A DNA stretch of 64,000 nucleotides from Novipirellula artificiosorum (GCF_007860135.1 NZ_SJPV01000003.1:62001-126000); one strand, 5' to 3'. Numbered from the stretch's first letter, positions 37,628-47,113 are shown. The notes: a model not told the origin generated them from the letters alone. A program made the numbers and translations.

Positions 37628-39106
37628 ATGAAACCGATCCGCGTCGACCGTCGTTTTCGTAGGTTCCTCAACTACCACACGCATGTCTCCTATCCGGAAA
37701 CGAGCGAGCGGCGTCAGCAAATCAATACGGCCGAGGTGGTCAACAAGCTCGATGCCATCGGTATGTCGCACATCGCAGTGCCGATGATCTGGGATGGTGT
37801 GCACCTGGTTGATGAAGGCCGCTTGGCAGGTGCTGGCGAGATTGAACGCCGGACACGGTTGACTTACCGAATGCGAATGTGGCCGATCATCACGTGGCTC
37901 GATGAAGTCTTTCATTGGGCGGATCGCGACATTGCCTTGTACCTTCAATTGGCCGTGGCCCTGCGCGACGTCGAATTCGATCGCATCAAGGGAAAAACGG
38001 ATGTTGACCGTGCCATCGCCAACGTTGCGGTGATTGCAACCGCGAAACGTTCCATCGCAATCGGGATCCCCCCTGAGTCGATCAGCTGGCAGATCAATTG
38101 GGCACTGCAACAAGTCGGCTCTCTGGAAGCGGACGAAGTGGAATGGATGGAGTGTCTGCCCGACGAGAGTCGGTTGAAGCCGAGCGACCAAATCGACTAC
38201 GAACAAATGTCACGCGACCGAGGTATCACGTCGATCCAATTGGTCGATCGCCTTGACACTCGCGGTCGAATTGCATCCCTGTTTGCCGATTGTTTTGGTG
38301 GTGTGAGGAAAGAAACCGAAAAAAAGGAGACTCATCCTTTGTCTGTACGGCGATTGGACGTCGCGTCAAGACTGTTGGCCGAACCCGGCATGGAAGCATT
38401 GTTGAGGATTTCCCGGATTGCAAACGAGTATGTCGCGTTCCAACCACGGTTTGAAAAAAAGATGATCCCGTCGTCCGATGGCGACCAAACGCGAATGCGG
38501 ATGATGCAGTCGTACGACGAACTGCCAAAACTTGCTCCCGCAGCGTGGGCATTGAAAACCGCGGCGCCGAAGTATTTTCGTTATCGCTTGGCAACCAAGA
38601 GTTTTATGGTTCGCGAAAAGATCAAACGAAGTGACAAGAAACAGTTCTTTTACGCAATGCTTGATCGATCGAAGTCGATGCAGCAAGGCGAACGCATCTA
38701 CAAATTGTTAGCGATTTTGCTGAACCGCTTGCGCGCGGTGGGTCGGCGCGAAGCAATTTTGGGCTACAGCTTTTTCGATTCGGTCGTCCACGATCAAGTG
38801 ATCGTTTCCGAGGTTGCCGAAGCCCGCGAGGAGATTCGCCGATTGCACTACGATTTCTTCACTGGCGATGACACGGATATCAACTTGGCCCTACGCGAAG
38901 GCGTGACTCGCGTCAAAAGCCTCGTCGGTGATCTTGACGCCGAGAAGCCGGAACTGATCATCGTGACCGACGGCGATCATGGGATCAATGTTCAAGCGGA
39001 CGAGCTAAAGGGAATTCTGTTGCATGTCTTTATTGTTGAAGAGCAAAACGACGACTTGATCCAATTAGCAAAGCAGACGGGCGGGGTCGCCTTGGCAGGG
39101 CTCTAA
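37628..39106 (+). CDS. VWA-domain protein, partner of the MoxR ATPase
   Basis: 492 residues. The C-terminal third is a von Willebrand A domain with the MIDAS motif D-x-S-x-S in MLDRSKSMQQGERIYK (about 342), the T position in TGDDTDINLALREG (about 415) and IIVTDGDHG (about 442-450). The first 300 residues are helical, without recognised motif. The layout (N-terminal helical region, C-terminal VWA, AAA+ gene just upstream) matches RavA-ViaA and CoxD-CoxE-type pairs. Such pairs use ATP to insert metals or remodel complexes. The client here is unknown. Confidence 0.87.
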   Translation: MKPIRVDRRFRRFLNYHTHVSYPETSERRQQINTAEVVNKLDAIGMSHIAVPMIWDGVHLVDEGRLAGAGEIERRTRLTYRMRMWPIITWLDEVFHWADRDIALYLQLAVALRDVEFDRIKGKTDVDRAIANVAVIATAKRSIAIGIPPESISWQINWALQQVGSLEADEVEWMECLPDESRLKPSDQIDYEQMSRDRGITSIQLVDRLDTRGRIASLFADCFGGVRKETEKKETHPLSVRRLDVASRLLAEPGMEALLRISRIANEYVAFQPRFEKKMIPSSDGDQTRMRMMQSYDELPKLAPAAWALKTAAPKYFRYRLATKSFMVREKIKRSDKKQFFYAMLDRSKSMQQGERIYKLLAILLNRLRAVGRREAILGYSFFDSVVHDQVIVSEVAEAREEIRRLHYDFFTGDDTDINLALREGVTRVKSLVGDLDAEKPELIIVTDGDHGINVQADELKGILLHVFIVEEQNDDLIQLAKQTGGVALAGL

Positions 39107-39110
39107 GGGC

Positions 39111-40913
39111 TTAAGTCGGAGGCACTGACGTTTCCCACCACCGTGCGGCGTCTTCCGCAGTCCATTTTCCGGCGCAATCGCAATTCATCAAGTGATCGCG
39201 AAGCTCTGCTGCGGTTTGGAAACGATCGGAGGGTGCCTTTTCGAGACATCGCATCACGATCGCCTCAACATCCGCCGGAATCGTCGTGCGGTACACCGAA
39301 GGTCGAGTGGGAATCTGGTTGGCGTGTGCCAGCAAGACATCAAGGGACGATTCTGTTTCGAAAGGCGTCCGGTTTGTCAGCAAGAAGTAAAGCACAACGC
39401 CGAGACTATACAAGTCGCTCCGTTGATCCACCGAATCCGGCATCATGATTTGCTCGGGTGACATGTAATCGGGCGTTCCGGCGACACGGCTTGCAACGGC
39501 CGCGTCCTCACCCTCCCGATTGATCTGACGGACCACACCAAAGTCCAATAGCTTCGTGAAATCAAACATTCCGCCCCGTTGCGATGCAAAGATATTGGCG
39601 GGCTTGATGTCGCGGTGAATCAAACCGGCCCCATGCGCTTCGACGAGTGCCTCGCAGACTTGGGTGACAAAATGGACGGCACGCTCCGCTGGCATTGGCC
39701 CAGACTCCTTCACTAACTCAGCCAAGTTTCGACCCGGCAAGAGCTCCATTGCAAAAAAGAAAACGCCGTCCTTGGTTTGACCATAGTCGTAGACTTCGAT
39801 CGTATGCGGGTGGGTTAACTTCGCTAATGCACGGACCTCTTGCTGAAACCGGGCTAAGGCCCGATCATCGACGGCGCGTTCCGGTTGGATCAGCTTGATT
39901 GCGCAGGCTCGCTTCAAAAGCAAATGCTCGGCTTCAAAGACTTGGCCCATGCCACCTTCGCCGATCAGGCGAAGGATCTTGTATTGGGCCAATCGCCGAG
40001 CGTGAAATGCTGACAATCGAGCGCCATGAATCAAATGAGCAGCGTAGATTGCGATCAGGGCGGCGATCAAAACCAGGGGGATCGGCTGCCCGAAATCGTC
40101 CGCTGCAAGGAGCGTTGTCAATTCGGGATCGACCCACTCGCATAGCCGTGTGGTGATCGAGGGAATCGCGACGACTGGCAACAGGACCGCCGTGGCTCGT
40201 TGCCAGGTGTTCGGCATGAAAATCCCGTAGACCAAGATCATCAATGCCCATGCGAAATGATTCCAATTGTCCACGCTGATTGCTGCGCTGGCAACTTCTC
40301 GATGAGCTGCATCGAGTAACAGTCGAGCATAGATAGCCACCAGCAACACGCCCATCGATGCCATCACTAACAACTCGATCGTGCGCAATTCGCGGAGACT
40401 CAATCGGTTGTTGGATTTCAACCTCCATCCGCTTCCCAAGATGATGCAAAGGGTGAAAATACGAGCACCATACCCGACGGAGGCAAAGTGATAGGTCATC
40501 AAACGGATCATCGAGAGGGCGATGAAGCAGGCCATCACACCGGCAATGACAAGCAACCGCCTCCGTAACACTTGGCAGTTGTCTTCCCAAACGTCACTTT
40601 TGATCAGAAACGAATCGGGTTGGGTCGGCGGAGCGACCACGATCGCAGGTTTGGGGGATTCGTCGGTTTTGATGACTTGAGTTTTGGATAGCTGAGTTGT
40701 GGATCGCTTTGCAACTGGCTCCAAGACCGTTTCGGCGAGGTGATGCTGCAACAGTGAAAGGACTTCCTGGCGAACTGCATCGTCACCCTGGCAATGCCGC
40801 TCCACAAACTCGAGACGTTTGGGGACGCTCAATTGGATCGCATCGGCGAACAATTGCTTGACCTTCGCATACTGTGTGGCATTCAAGGCGGCGGGTGTGT
40901 CGTTGCGAGTCAA
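39111..40913 (-). CDS. Membrane Ser/Thr protein kinase with about six TM segments
   Basis: 600 residues. An N-terminal planctomycete/acidobacterial kinase leader (KVKQLFADAIQLSVPKRLEFVERHC...VRQEVLSLLQHH) is followed by about six hydrophobic segments (about 120-300). The kinase domain lies at about 312-585 with GEGGMGQV (about 317), AIKLI lysine, HRDIKPAN (about 428) and DFG (about 457), then GTPDYMSPEQ. Thus the membrane region precedes the catalytic domain, the reverse of PknB. The start is TTG and overlaps the sigma-factor stop (TTGA), implying coupled translation. Confidence 0.9.
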   Translation of the reverse strand: MTRNDTPAALNATQYAKVKQLFADAIQLSVPKRLEFVERHCQGDDAVRQEVLSLLQHHLAETVLEPVAKRSTTQLSKTQVIKTDESPKPAIVVAPPTQPDSFLIKSDVWEDNCQVLRRRLLVIAGVMACFIALSMIRLMTYHFASVGYGARIFTLCIILGSGWRLKSNNRLSLRELRTIELLVMASMGVLLVAIYARLLLDAAHREVASAAISVDNWNHFAWALMILVYGIFMPNTWQRATAVLLPVVAIPSITTRLCEWVDPELTTLLAADDFGQPIPLVLIAALIAIYAAHLIHGARLSAFHARRLAQYKILRLIGEGGMGQVFEAEHLLLKRACAIKLIQPERAVDDRALARFQQEVRALAKLTHPHTIEVYDYGQTKDGVFFFAMELLPGRNLAELVKESGPMPAERAVHFVTQVCEALVEAHGAGLIHRDIKPANIFASQRGGMFDFTKLLDFGVVRQINREGEDAAVASRVAGTPDYMSPEQIMMPDSVDQRSDLYSLGVVLYFLLTNRTPFETESSLDVLLAHANQIPTRPSVYRTTIPADVEAIVMRCLEKAPSDRFQTAAELRDHLMNCDCAGKWTAEDAARWWETSVPPT

Positions 40914-41485
40914 CTTGACCTCTCGTCCGATAGTTCACGCCGCAGCCAAGCTCGCAGCAGAGTCCATTCCGCTTCAATTGTTCGTTTGGAGACACCGATC
41001 ACCTCAGCCACTTCTTCGACGGTCAATCCACCAAAGAACCTTAGCTCCACGATTTGAGCTTGCCGGGGGTCGAGCGCTGCGAGTTTTTCAAGTGCCGCTT
41101 CGACCGCCAAGACGTCTTCGTCGTTACGCATGGTGACTTGCATGTCGTCGGCCAAAGGGATTCGATCCATCCCACCACCACGCTTGATTCGTTTGTGACG
41201 GCGAGCGTGGTCGACGAGAATCCGCCGCATCATCTTGGCACCGATCGCGAAAAAGTGGGTTTTCCCCCGCCAATCCACCCGCGTCTGATCCGCCATCCGC
41301 AAATAGGTTTCGTTGACCAGTGCCGTCGGCTGCAGGGTGTGGCCCGGCGATTCATGATTCAACATCGTGTAGGCGAGCCCACGCAGACGTTCGTAAACCA
41401 GAGGCATCAAACGCTCCGCCGCAATTTGATCTCCGTCAGCGACTTGCGACAGCGTTTTTGCGATATCAATTTCGCCTGAATTCAT
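40910..41485 (-). CDS. ECF-type RNA polymerase sigma factor (TIGR02999 family)
   Basis: 191 residues. Sigma region 2 is seen in ERLMPLVYERLRGLAYTML and LVNETYLRMADQTRVDWRGKTHFFAIGAKMMRRILVDHARRH, matching the TIGR02999 group of planctomycete and acidobacterial sigma factors. Region 4 is DPRQAQIVELRFFGGLTVEEVAEVIGVSKRTIEAEW. The gene overlaps the kinase gene by four bases, and TIGR02999 factors are typically paired with such kinases. Phosphorylation-linked control is inferred. ATG at 41485 begins the family. Confidence 0.9.
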   Translation of the reverse strand: MNSGEIDIAKTLSQVADGDQIAAERLMPLVYERLRGLAYTMLNHESPGHTLQPTALVNETYLRMADQTRVDWRGKTHFFAIGAKMMRRILVDHARRHKRIKRGGGMDRIPLADDMQVTMRNDEDVLAVEAALEKLAALDPRQAQIVELRFFGGLTVEEVAEVIGVSKRTIEAEWTLLRAWLRRELSDERSS

Positions 41486-41683
41486 GTGCAAGTCGAGCCA
41501 AAAAAGGGAGGGGCCAGCCGAACGATCGAAGCCACCACGGCCACCAAGTTGATCCGATTCTAGCAAAATTTGCGTCCGAACCGTAGTTCCAACCTTTTTA
41601 TCGAGAAAACCCTGCGGACGCTTGTCGATTGCGCCGCGTATCCCCCCGACGGCACTCGGATTGGAATCACACCGCACCCAGCG

Positions 41684-42394
41684 ATGGTCCAAGCCCTGGA
41701 AACTGACTTCAACCGACCGAAACCGATGATGCAATCTCATGCTACGAACACGATCGAGCCCGCTTCGGAGGGACTCGTTTCGACGCGGACCGATTCACAA
41801 CTGATCCAAGTGGTGCTGCAAGGCGATTCCACCGCTTACGACGAATTGGTTCGCCGCTATCAAGAGCGACTGTACACATCGATTTGGAGCAATGTTGGTT
41901 GTCCGGCGCTTGCAGAGGACATCGTCCAAGACGCGTTCTTGAACGCTTACATCCACCTTCGATCGTTTCGCAATCGCAGCAGTTTCTACACCTGGCTCTA
42001 CCGCATTGCCCTAAATTCACGCCGCAACTACTTGCACAAGCGAGGCCATGCCGTATCGATTGAATTCGTGGATGAAGACCAATCTCGCGATCGCAGCGCG
42101 CGACACGAAACCCCCGTGGATTGTGCGGAACGTCAAGAGGATCGGATTCATGTCCGTGTTGCGCTGTCCCGGCTCGACGACGCCCACCGAACCATCTTGA
42201 TGCTTCGCGAATTTGAAGGCTTCGACTACGAAACGATTGCCGAAATGCTGCAGGTCAAAATGGGGACGGTTCGAAGTCGCTTGTCACGTGCCCGAGCCAA
42301 GCTGAAGCAAGAACTCGATAACTACCTGACGGCCGGATCCGAATCGCTCCAAAGCGATTACGGTCATGATCCCAACGCATTGTTAAATCAATAA
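41684..42394 (+). CDS. ECF-type RNA polymerase sigma factor (SigW/RpoE-like)
   Basis: 236 residues; alternative starts at 41726 or 41729 would remove the first 14 or 15 residues. Region 2: AYDELVRRYQERLYTSIWSNVGCPALAEDIVQDAFLNAYIHLRSFRNRSSFYTWLYRIALN. Region 4: LDDAHRTILMLREFEGFDYETIAEMLQVKMGTVRSRLSRARAKLKQEL. It is divergent from the TIGR02999 sigma gene with a 198-base shared upstream region, and its 3' end overlaps the convergent GH5 gene by seven bases. No anti-sigma factor is adjacent. Confidence 0.92.
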   Translation: MVQALETDFNRPKPMMQSHATNTIEPASEGLVSTRTDSQLIQVVLQGDSTAYDELVRRYQERLYTSIWSNVGCPALAEDIVQDAFLNAYIHLRSFRNRSSFYTWLYRIALNSRRNYLHKRGHAVSIEFVDEDQSRDRSARHETPVDCAERQEDRIHVRVALSRLDDAHRTILMLREFEGFDYETIAEMLQVKMGTVRSRLSRARAKLKQELDNYLTAGSESLQSDYGHDPNALLNQ

Positions 42395-43911
42395 CGCTGC
42401 AGCAGTTCGAGCATTTTTCGGTCGAGCTGATGACCATTGAAATCTTCGTAGTCGACATCCGTTCGGCCGCTATCCATGACCCCAAAGGTGCCGCGAAAGT
42501 TCCACAAAGCCCATCCCCAATCGGCACGCTGCCAATTCGCCAAGCAATCCTCCATCCACGCAAGGACGACGTCATGAGGCGTGAAGTGGTGACAACCGAA
42601 CTCGCCGACCATCACGCCAACGCCTTGCTGTTCCACATTCACCCACGGGACAATCGTCGTGTCCCACAACCAACTGCGATCCTCGACCTCTTCACCAACG
42701 AACGGTAGCGCCGAGTTCGTGGCATCATAGTGGACCCGAGCCGGGGGCTCGTTCCAACCCGGACGTAGCGGCAACACGTCCTCGTCGCCATCGCTTGAGC
42801 GGATCGCAACCTCGGTTAGCGACAACCAATCTCCTGCGATCACACTCAATTCGACTTTGCCTGTGCCTTCGGGAATGGCGAAGTGATAGTCGCAGTCATA
42901 AACATTTTGATAAGAGTTCCACTGCTCCATGAAGTTCGACTCCTTCCACTCCCCTTGTCCAGGACCACACACAAACTCCTTTTGCCAAACGATCTGGTCA
43001 TCCGCTTTTGCGACCAGCGTTGCTCGACTCGAAACGGTTCCAACGTGCAGCCGAAACTGACTCTGGGAACGGAAGGGGCCGATCACCGACATTGCCGCCG
43101 TGGCCTCGACGGATAAATCAGGTTTGTTGGGCACATACAACGTTCCGTAAGCCCGAACACGAGGCCAACTTGGGACCGGATATTGATCAGCCCCGTTGAC
43201 CCAACTTGCCTTAAAATGTGTCACATCCGTCGGCGTGTATCCGCGAGTTGCTTGGGCGATCTTGAGTTCCGCCAATTCAGGAATCGGCTGTTTGCCCCAC
43301 TGTAACCCATCGGACAGGATCAAACGATCGGGATCTTCAGCTCGAATCGCCGCGGCCATCCGTTTTACGACCTTCAGATACGCGGCGGACGAGACGTTTG
43401 CGGGTTCATTGAAAAGATTAAAACTGAGGTACCGACTTGGGATTCCGCGGTAGCGTTTTGCAAACATCGCCCAATGCTTCGCGCAAATACGCTGGGTCTC
43501 GTCATCGGTCCACAAATCGGTCGACTCCGCAGGCCGCGCCACGGTGTATCCCGGAGCTCGATGGAAGTTGATCAAAACGTGAATGGAGTATTTCTGCCCC
43601 CATTCGACGGCTTGGTCGATGTGTTTGAGCTGTGCTTCATTGAACTGGTTCCAATCGCCGTCCTCAATCCAAACTCGGTAGTCCATGGGGAGTCGGACGA
43701 AGTTGAATCCAAGTTCAGAGATCAATTGAAAGTCACTCTCGCGGAAAGCTTCATTATCGTGCGACCGATAGAACTTTTCGAGCAAATTGAACCCGCGCCA
43801 TCGCGGCAGATCGTGAGGTGAAGGATCAGGCAACTCGGCAGAGATCGAGGGTGAATTCAAGGCGGAAGCAAAGAGCAGGGCAAGAAGGAAGCAACCGGTC
43901 GCGTATTTCAT
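42388..43911 (-). CDS. Secreted glycoside hydrolase family 5 protein with an inserted beta domain
   Basis: 507 residues with a signal peptide (MKYATGCFLLALLFASALNSPSISA). GH5 hallmarks: RGFNLLEKF start, GFNFVRLPMDYRVW, the acid/base Glu in FNLFNEPAN (about 168) and the nucleophile Glu in MVGEFGCHH (about 436), then WNFRGTFGVMD. Between the two catalytic residues lies an extra beta-rich domain of about 150 residues (about 245-385, with THFKASWVNGADQYPVPSWP before it), resembling a carbohydrate-binding module. It acts on beta-glucan or mannan-type chains by family; specificity is open. Confidence 0.87.
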   Translation of the reverse strand: MKYATGCFLLALLFASALNSPSISAELPDPSPHDLPRWRGFNLLEKFYRSHDNEAFRESDFQLISELGFNFVRLPMDYRVWIEDGDWNQFNEAQLKHIDQAVEWGQKYSIHVLINFHRAPGYTVARPAESTDLWTDDETQRICAKHWAMFAKRYRGIPSRYLSFNLFNEPANVSSAAYLKVVKRMAAAIRAEDPDRLILSDGLQWGKQPIPELAELKIAQATRGYTPTDVTHFKASWVNGADQYPVPSWPRVRAYGTLYVPNKPDLSVEATAAMSVIGPFRSQSQFRLHVGTVSSRATLVAKADDQIVWQKEFVCGPGQGEWKESNFMEQWNSYQNVYDCDYHFAIPEGTGKVELSVIAGDWLSLTEVAIRSSDGDEDVLPLRPGWNEPPARVHYDATNSALPFVGEEVEDRSWLWDTTIVPWVNVEQQGVGVMVGEFGCHHFTPHDVVLAWMEDCLANWQRADWGWALWNFRGTFGVMDSGRTDVDYEDFNGHQLDRKMLELLQRY

Positions 43912-44219
43912 TGGAGAAAGCCGTAGAGCGTCGAGGGGAGCAGGTGTGGGTGGGCAAGCTCTAGGATACACCCTGGTTACCGCTTTCACCATTTGGGTTG
44001 CGATCAATCGGGCTGCGGTCCCCATGGTTTTCTCAAGTCGTTGACGTCGATGTGGCCCCTCGTGTGGCGACTGGCTGTTTAGAATTGCTGGGAATATCGT
44101 AACAAGATTACACTGGGTGATTCGCACAGTCGGTATACTTACAATCGAGCAGCGGCGGAGTCCGCGCCTTCCACGCATGGCTGCGTCCCCTAACTCTATT
44201 TACGAGATCGTTACGCGAG
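43912..44219. other. Divergent promoter region
   Basis: 308 bases between the GH5 and SnoaL-like genes. TATACT at 44134-44139 could be a -10 element for the rightward gene. No gene supported. Confidence 0.35.
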
Positions 44220-45161
44220 ATGGGACTTCGAATCGCTTTTGCCTTGCTGTTCCTACCAGCAAGTGTCAGTCTGTTACACGCCCAAGAAAATGCAACAAGT
44301 CCGTTGGCTCCAGCGGTTCCGAAAGCTTCCGCCGAAGTGTCGCCGCAACTTGATGCGATTCGCGGCGAATCACAGGCATTTGTGGATGCAGTCAACCGCG
44401 GCGACGCCAAGGCTGTCGCCGAAATGTGGACTTCCGACGCTCATTACATCGATGACTCAGGACAGTCCCATGAAGGTCGCGCTGCCATTGAGCAAGCCTA
44501 TGCGGCATTTTTCGAGCAGTATCCGGGCATCAAGCTTCAAGTTGCCATTGATTCGCTTAGGTTGGTCGGCGAGCACGTTGCGATCGAGGACGGTCGGGCC
44601 AAGCTGGATCCGGCGCCGGACGGGTCCGCGGGCTACTGCAAGTACACCGCCGTTCACGTCAAGGAGGGTGATACATGGCAGATGGCCTCCGTGCGCGAAT
44701 CATGGGTTGAAGCTCAAGCGACACCACAAAACATAGCCGATTTCGATTGGTTGATCGGGACATGGGTTTGTGAAGAACATGGCGTTCGGGCGGAGTCCGT
44801 GTTTCGCTGGGTTGCTGACGAGAGCTTCATTCAGCGGACTTATACGACCACGGCGATTGATGGTACAACGTCCTCTGGGACGCAGATGATTGGTTGGAAC
44901 CCGTTGGAGGGTCACCTGCAATCGTGGGACTTCAGTCCAGGGGGTGGGCACGCGATTGGCGTTTGGTCTCCGGTGCAGTCAGGCTGGGTGGCTGAGATGA
45001 TTGGAATGACCGGCGATGGTGTGCCCACGCGATCCGTCAACCTGCTGGCTAGGCTCGATGCGAACGGATGTGTTTGGCAATCCACTCAACGAGTCGCGGG
45101 CGATGTTGCCTTGCCAGATACCGATGAAGTCGTGATGAAACGAAAGTCGGAAGAACGTTGA
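44220..45161 (+). CDS. Secreted SnoaL-like/DUF4440 domain protein
   Basis: 313 residues with a signal peptide (MGLRIAFALLFLPASVSLLHAQ). A SnoaL/NTF2-like cone fold occupies about 45-165: SQAFVDAVNRGDAKAVAEMWTSDAHYIDDSGQSHEGRAAIEQAY...GDTWQMASVRES. A second beta domain (about 170-310) starts DFDWLIGTWVCEEHG, similar to the DUF1579/lipocalin-type 'LxGxW' family. Function is unknown; it may bind small ligands. It heads a run of plus-strand exported proteins. Confidence 0.75.
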   Translation: MGLRIAFALLFLPASVSLLHAQENATSPLAPAVPKASAEVSPQLDAIRGESQAFVDAVNRGDAKAVAEMWTSDAHYIDDSGQSHEGRAAIEQAYAAFFEQYPGIKLQVAIDSLRLVGEHVAIEDGRAKLDPAPDGSAGYCKYTAVHVKEGDTWQMASVRESWVEAQATPQNIADFDWLIGTWVCEEHGVRAESVFRWVADESFIQRTYTTTAIDGTTSSGTQMIGWNPLEGHLQSWDFSPGGGHAIGVWSPVQSGWVAEMIGMTGDGVPTRSVNLLARLDANGCVWQSTQRVAGDVALPDTDEVVMKRKSEER

Positions 45162-45219
45162 TTCTTTTCCAATTCAAAACCAGATCTTAAAACCATATTC
45201 TTCGGAACGAGAAGTTCTT

Positions 45220-47010
45220 ATGTATCGATCCTATCGAGTTAGCATTTTCGCCGCACTGTTGATGTTGAGCCTGCCCTTGGCCGATGTCTCTGGCCGAGGT
45301 CGGGGCGGTGGAGGCGGTCACAGTTTTGGCGGTGGCGGCGGAGGTCGTAGCTTTGGCGGTGGCGGCGGAGCTGGCAACTTTGGCGGCGGTGGATTTAGCG
45401 GCGGAGCAAGCCGAGGTGGCAGTTTGGGTGGCGGCGGTTTTTCTGGCGGCGGAGCTGGCAACTTTGGCGGTGGTGGGTTTAGCGGCGGAGCGAGCCGAGG
45501 CGGCAGTTTGGGTGGCAGTGGTCTTTCTGGCGGCGGAGCAAGCCGAGGTGGCAGCTTGGGTGCCGGCGGTTTTGGTAGCGGCGGAGCTGGCAACTTTGCC
45601 GGCGATGGATTTGGTGGCGGCGCAAGCCGAGCTGGTGGTTCGGCGGGTGGCGGTTTCGGCAACTTTCGTGGCGACGGGTTCGGAGGGACGGGAGCGACTG
45701 CGGGTCAAGCAGGCTTCGGTGGTGCCGGCGGCGGAGCCGCTTCTCGCGGCGGTTTCAACAAGCCAAGCAGCGCACAACTTGGCAACTTTTTGGGCATGCC
45801 ATCCGATGGGGGCATGCAGGGACTGGCCACCGGCAATCGATCCCGATCAACCCAAACGCCGGCATTCGGTGGAAACGCCGATGTTAACCATGGCACCGCA
45901 ACGGGGCCACGTGGTGGGCAAGCTGCGGGAGCAACCGTGACAGGTCCTCGAGGAAACACTGCCGGGAAAGCTGTCGGCGTTGGCGCCGACGGTGGCGTTG
46001 CGAGCGTTGGCGGCATCAAAGGTGCGGACGGCGGCGCTGCGGCTCGGGGTGCAGCCATCGGGCCAGACGGGGGTGCCGTCGCTGGCCGTGCTGCCACGGG
46101 TCCGCGTGGAAATGCGGCAGGGCAAGCGATGGGTGTCGGTCCCAATGGTGGCGTGGCTGGGGTTGGCGGAGTCAGGGGTGCGGACGGCGGCGCTGCGGCT
46201 CGGGGTGCAGCCGTGGGGCCGGACGGCCGAGCGGTTGCCGGTCGGGCAGCTGTGGGTCCGCGTGGAAATGCGGCGGCGGGTGCGGTTGCAGCTGGCCCCC
46301 GCGGCGTTGCTGCAGGATTCACTCGCGTCAGCGCTTCGGGACGTTACACCACGGCAACCGCGGTTCGCGCAAATTACAACCACTGGGATGTTTACGGCGA
46401 CCGATGGCACGTCGATCACCCCGGTGCCTGGTATGCCGCAGGCTGGGCAAGCGGAGCGGCATGGCGAGCGGCGACATGGAATTCCGTCGGCGCTTGGATG
46501 AGCTATTATCCAACCACGCCGGTGTATTACGACTACGGAAACACAGTCACCGTCGAGGACGGCAATGTTTACGTTGACGGCACGGATGCCGGGACGACCG
46601 AACAATACTACCAACAAGCGAGTGACTTGGCTGCAAGCGGTGCCCAGGCGAAGGCTCCTGAGGACGGCGATTGGTTGCCGCTCGGCGTGTTTGCGCTGAC
46701 CAAGGAGGACCACGAGAAATCGGTCGTGTCGATTGAACTTGCGGTGAACAAAGAGGGAGTCATTCGTGGGAATTACACCGATACAGCATCGGGCAAGACC
46801 CAGACGATCCAAGGTGCCGTAGACAAGAAGACGCAGCGGGTTGCCTTCTCGGTCGGCGACAATACATCAAACTTTATTGAGACAGGGCTTTACAACCTGA
46901 CCAAAGATGAAGCGCCGGCACTCATCCATGTAGGAACAGAAAGGACGGAACAGTGGCTCTTGGTCCGGCTGACAAAGGACGAAGGTGCGACAACCGCGGC
47001 GACATCCTAG
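45220..47010 (+). CDS. Glycine-rich secreted surface protein with internal repeats
   Basis: 596 residues with a signal peptide (MYRSYRVSIFAALLMLSLPLADVSG). Residues about 27-180 are GGGG(S/N)FGGG-type repeats. Residues 253-304 and 305-356 are two 52-residue copies of a collagen-like G-x-D-G/GPRGNAA segment. The C-terminal 115 residues (about 480-595) form a globular beta-rich region with VVSIELAVNKEGVIRGNYTD. Similar planctomycete proteins are often labelled 'protocadherin-like'. Likely cell-surface or extracellular. Long reverse-strand frames over the repeats are artefacts of the glycine codon bias. Confidence 0.82.
   Translation: MYRSYRVSIFAALLMLSLPLADVSGRGRGGGGGHSFGGGGGGRSFGGGGGAGNFGGGGFSGGASRGGSLGGGGFSGGGAGNFGGGGFSGGASRGGSLGGSGLSGGGASRGGSLGAGGFGSGGAGNFAGDGFGGGASRAGGSAGGGFGNFRGDGFGGTGATAGQAGFGGAGGGAASRGGFNKPSSAQLGNFLGMPSDGGMQGLATGNRSRSTQTPAFGGNADVNHGTATGPRGGQAAGATVTGPRGNTAGKAVGVGADGGVASVGGIKGADGGAAARGAAIGPDGGAVAGRAATGPRGNAAGQAMGVGPNGGVAGVGGVRGADGGAAARGAAVGPDGRAVAGRAAVGPRGNAAAGAVAAGPRGVAAGFTRVSASGRYTTATAVRANYNHWDVYGDRWHVDHPGAWYAAGWASGAAWRAATWNSVGAWMSYYPTTPVYYDYGNTVTVEDGNVYVDGTDAGTTEQYYQQASDLAASGAQAKAPEDGDWLPLGVFALTKEDHEKSVVSIELAVNKEGVIRGNYTDTASGKTQTIQGAVDKKTQRVAFSVGDNTSNFIETGLYNLTKDEAPALIHVGTERTEQWLLVRLTKDEGATTAATS
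45976..46287. repeat. 156-bp direct repeat, two copies
   Basis: Two in-frame copies of 156 bases (45976-46131 and 46132-46287) encode the 52-residue collagen-like unit beginning GVG-x2-GGVA and ending in a GPRGNAA segment. Confidence 0.7.
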
Positions 47011-47113
47011 AGTATTTTTCCCCTTCTTTGTTTTTAAATTCCGTCTGGCGGCACGACTTGTCGTCAGCTCTATCGTTCGATTTCGGCCGGTAATCACTCA
47101 ACAGGAACCTTCG

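Noticed and set aside
45187..46322. Minus-strand frames opposite the glycine-rich gene (45187-45777, 45318-45662, 45705-46322)
   Set aside because: Pro- or Ala/Thr-rich peptides arise from reverse reading of GGC/GGT repeats.
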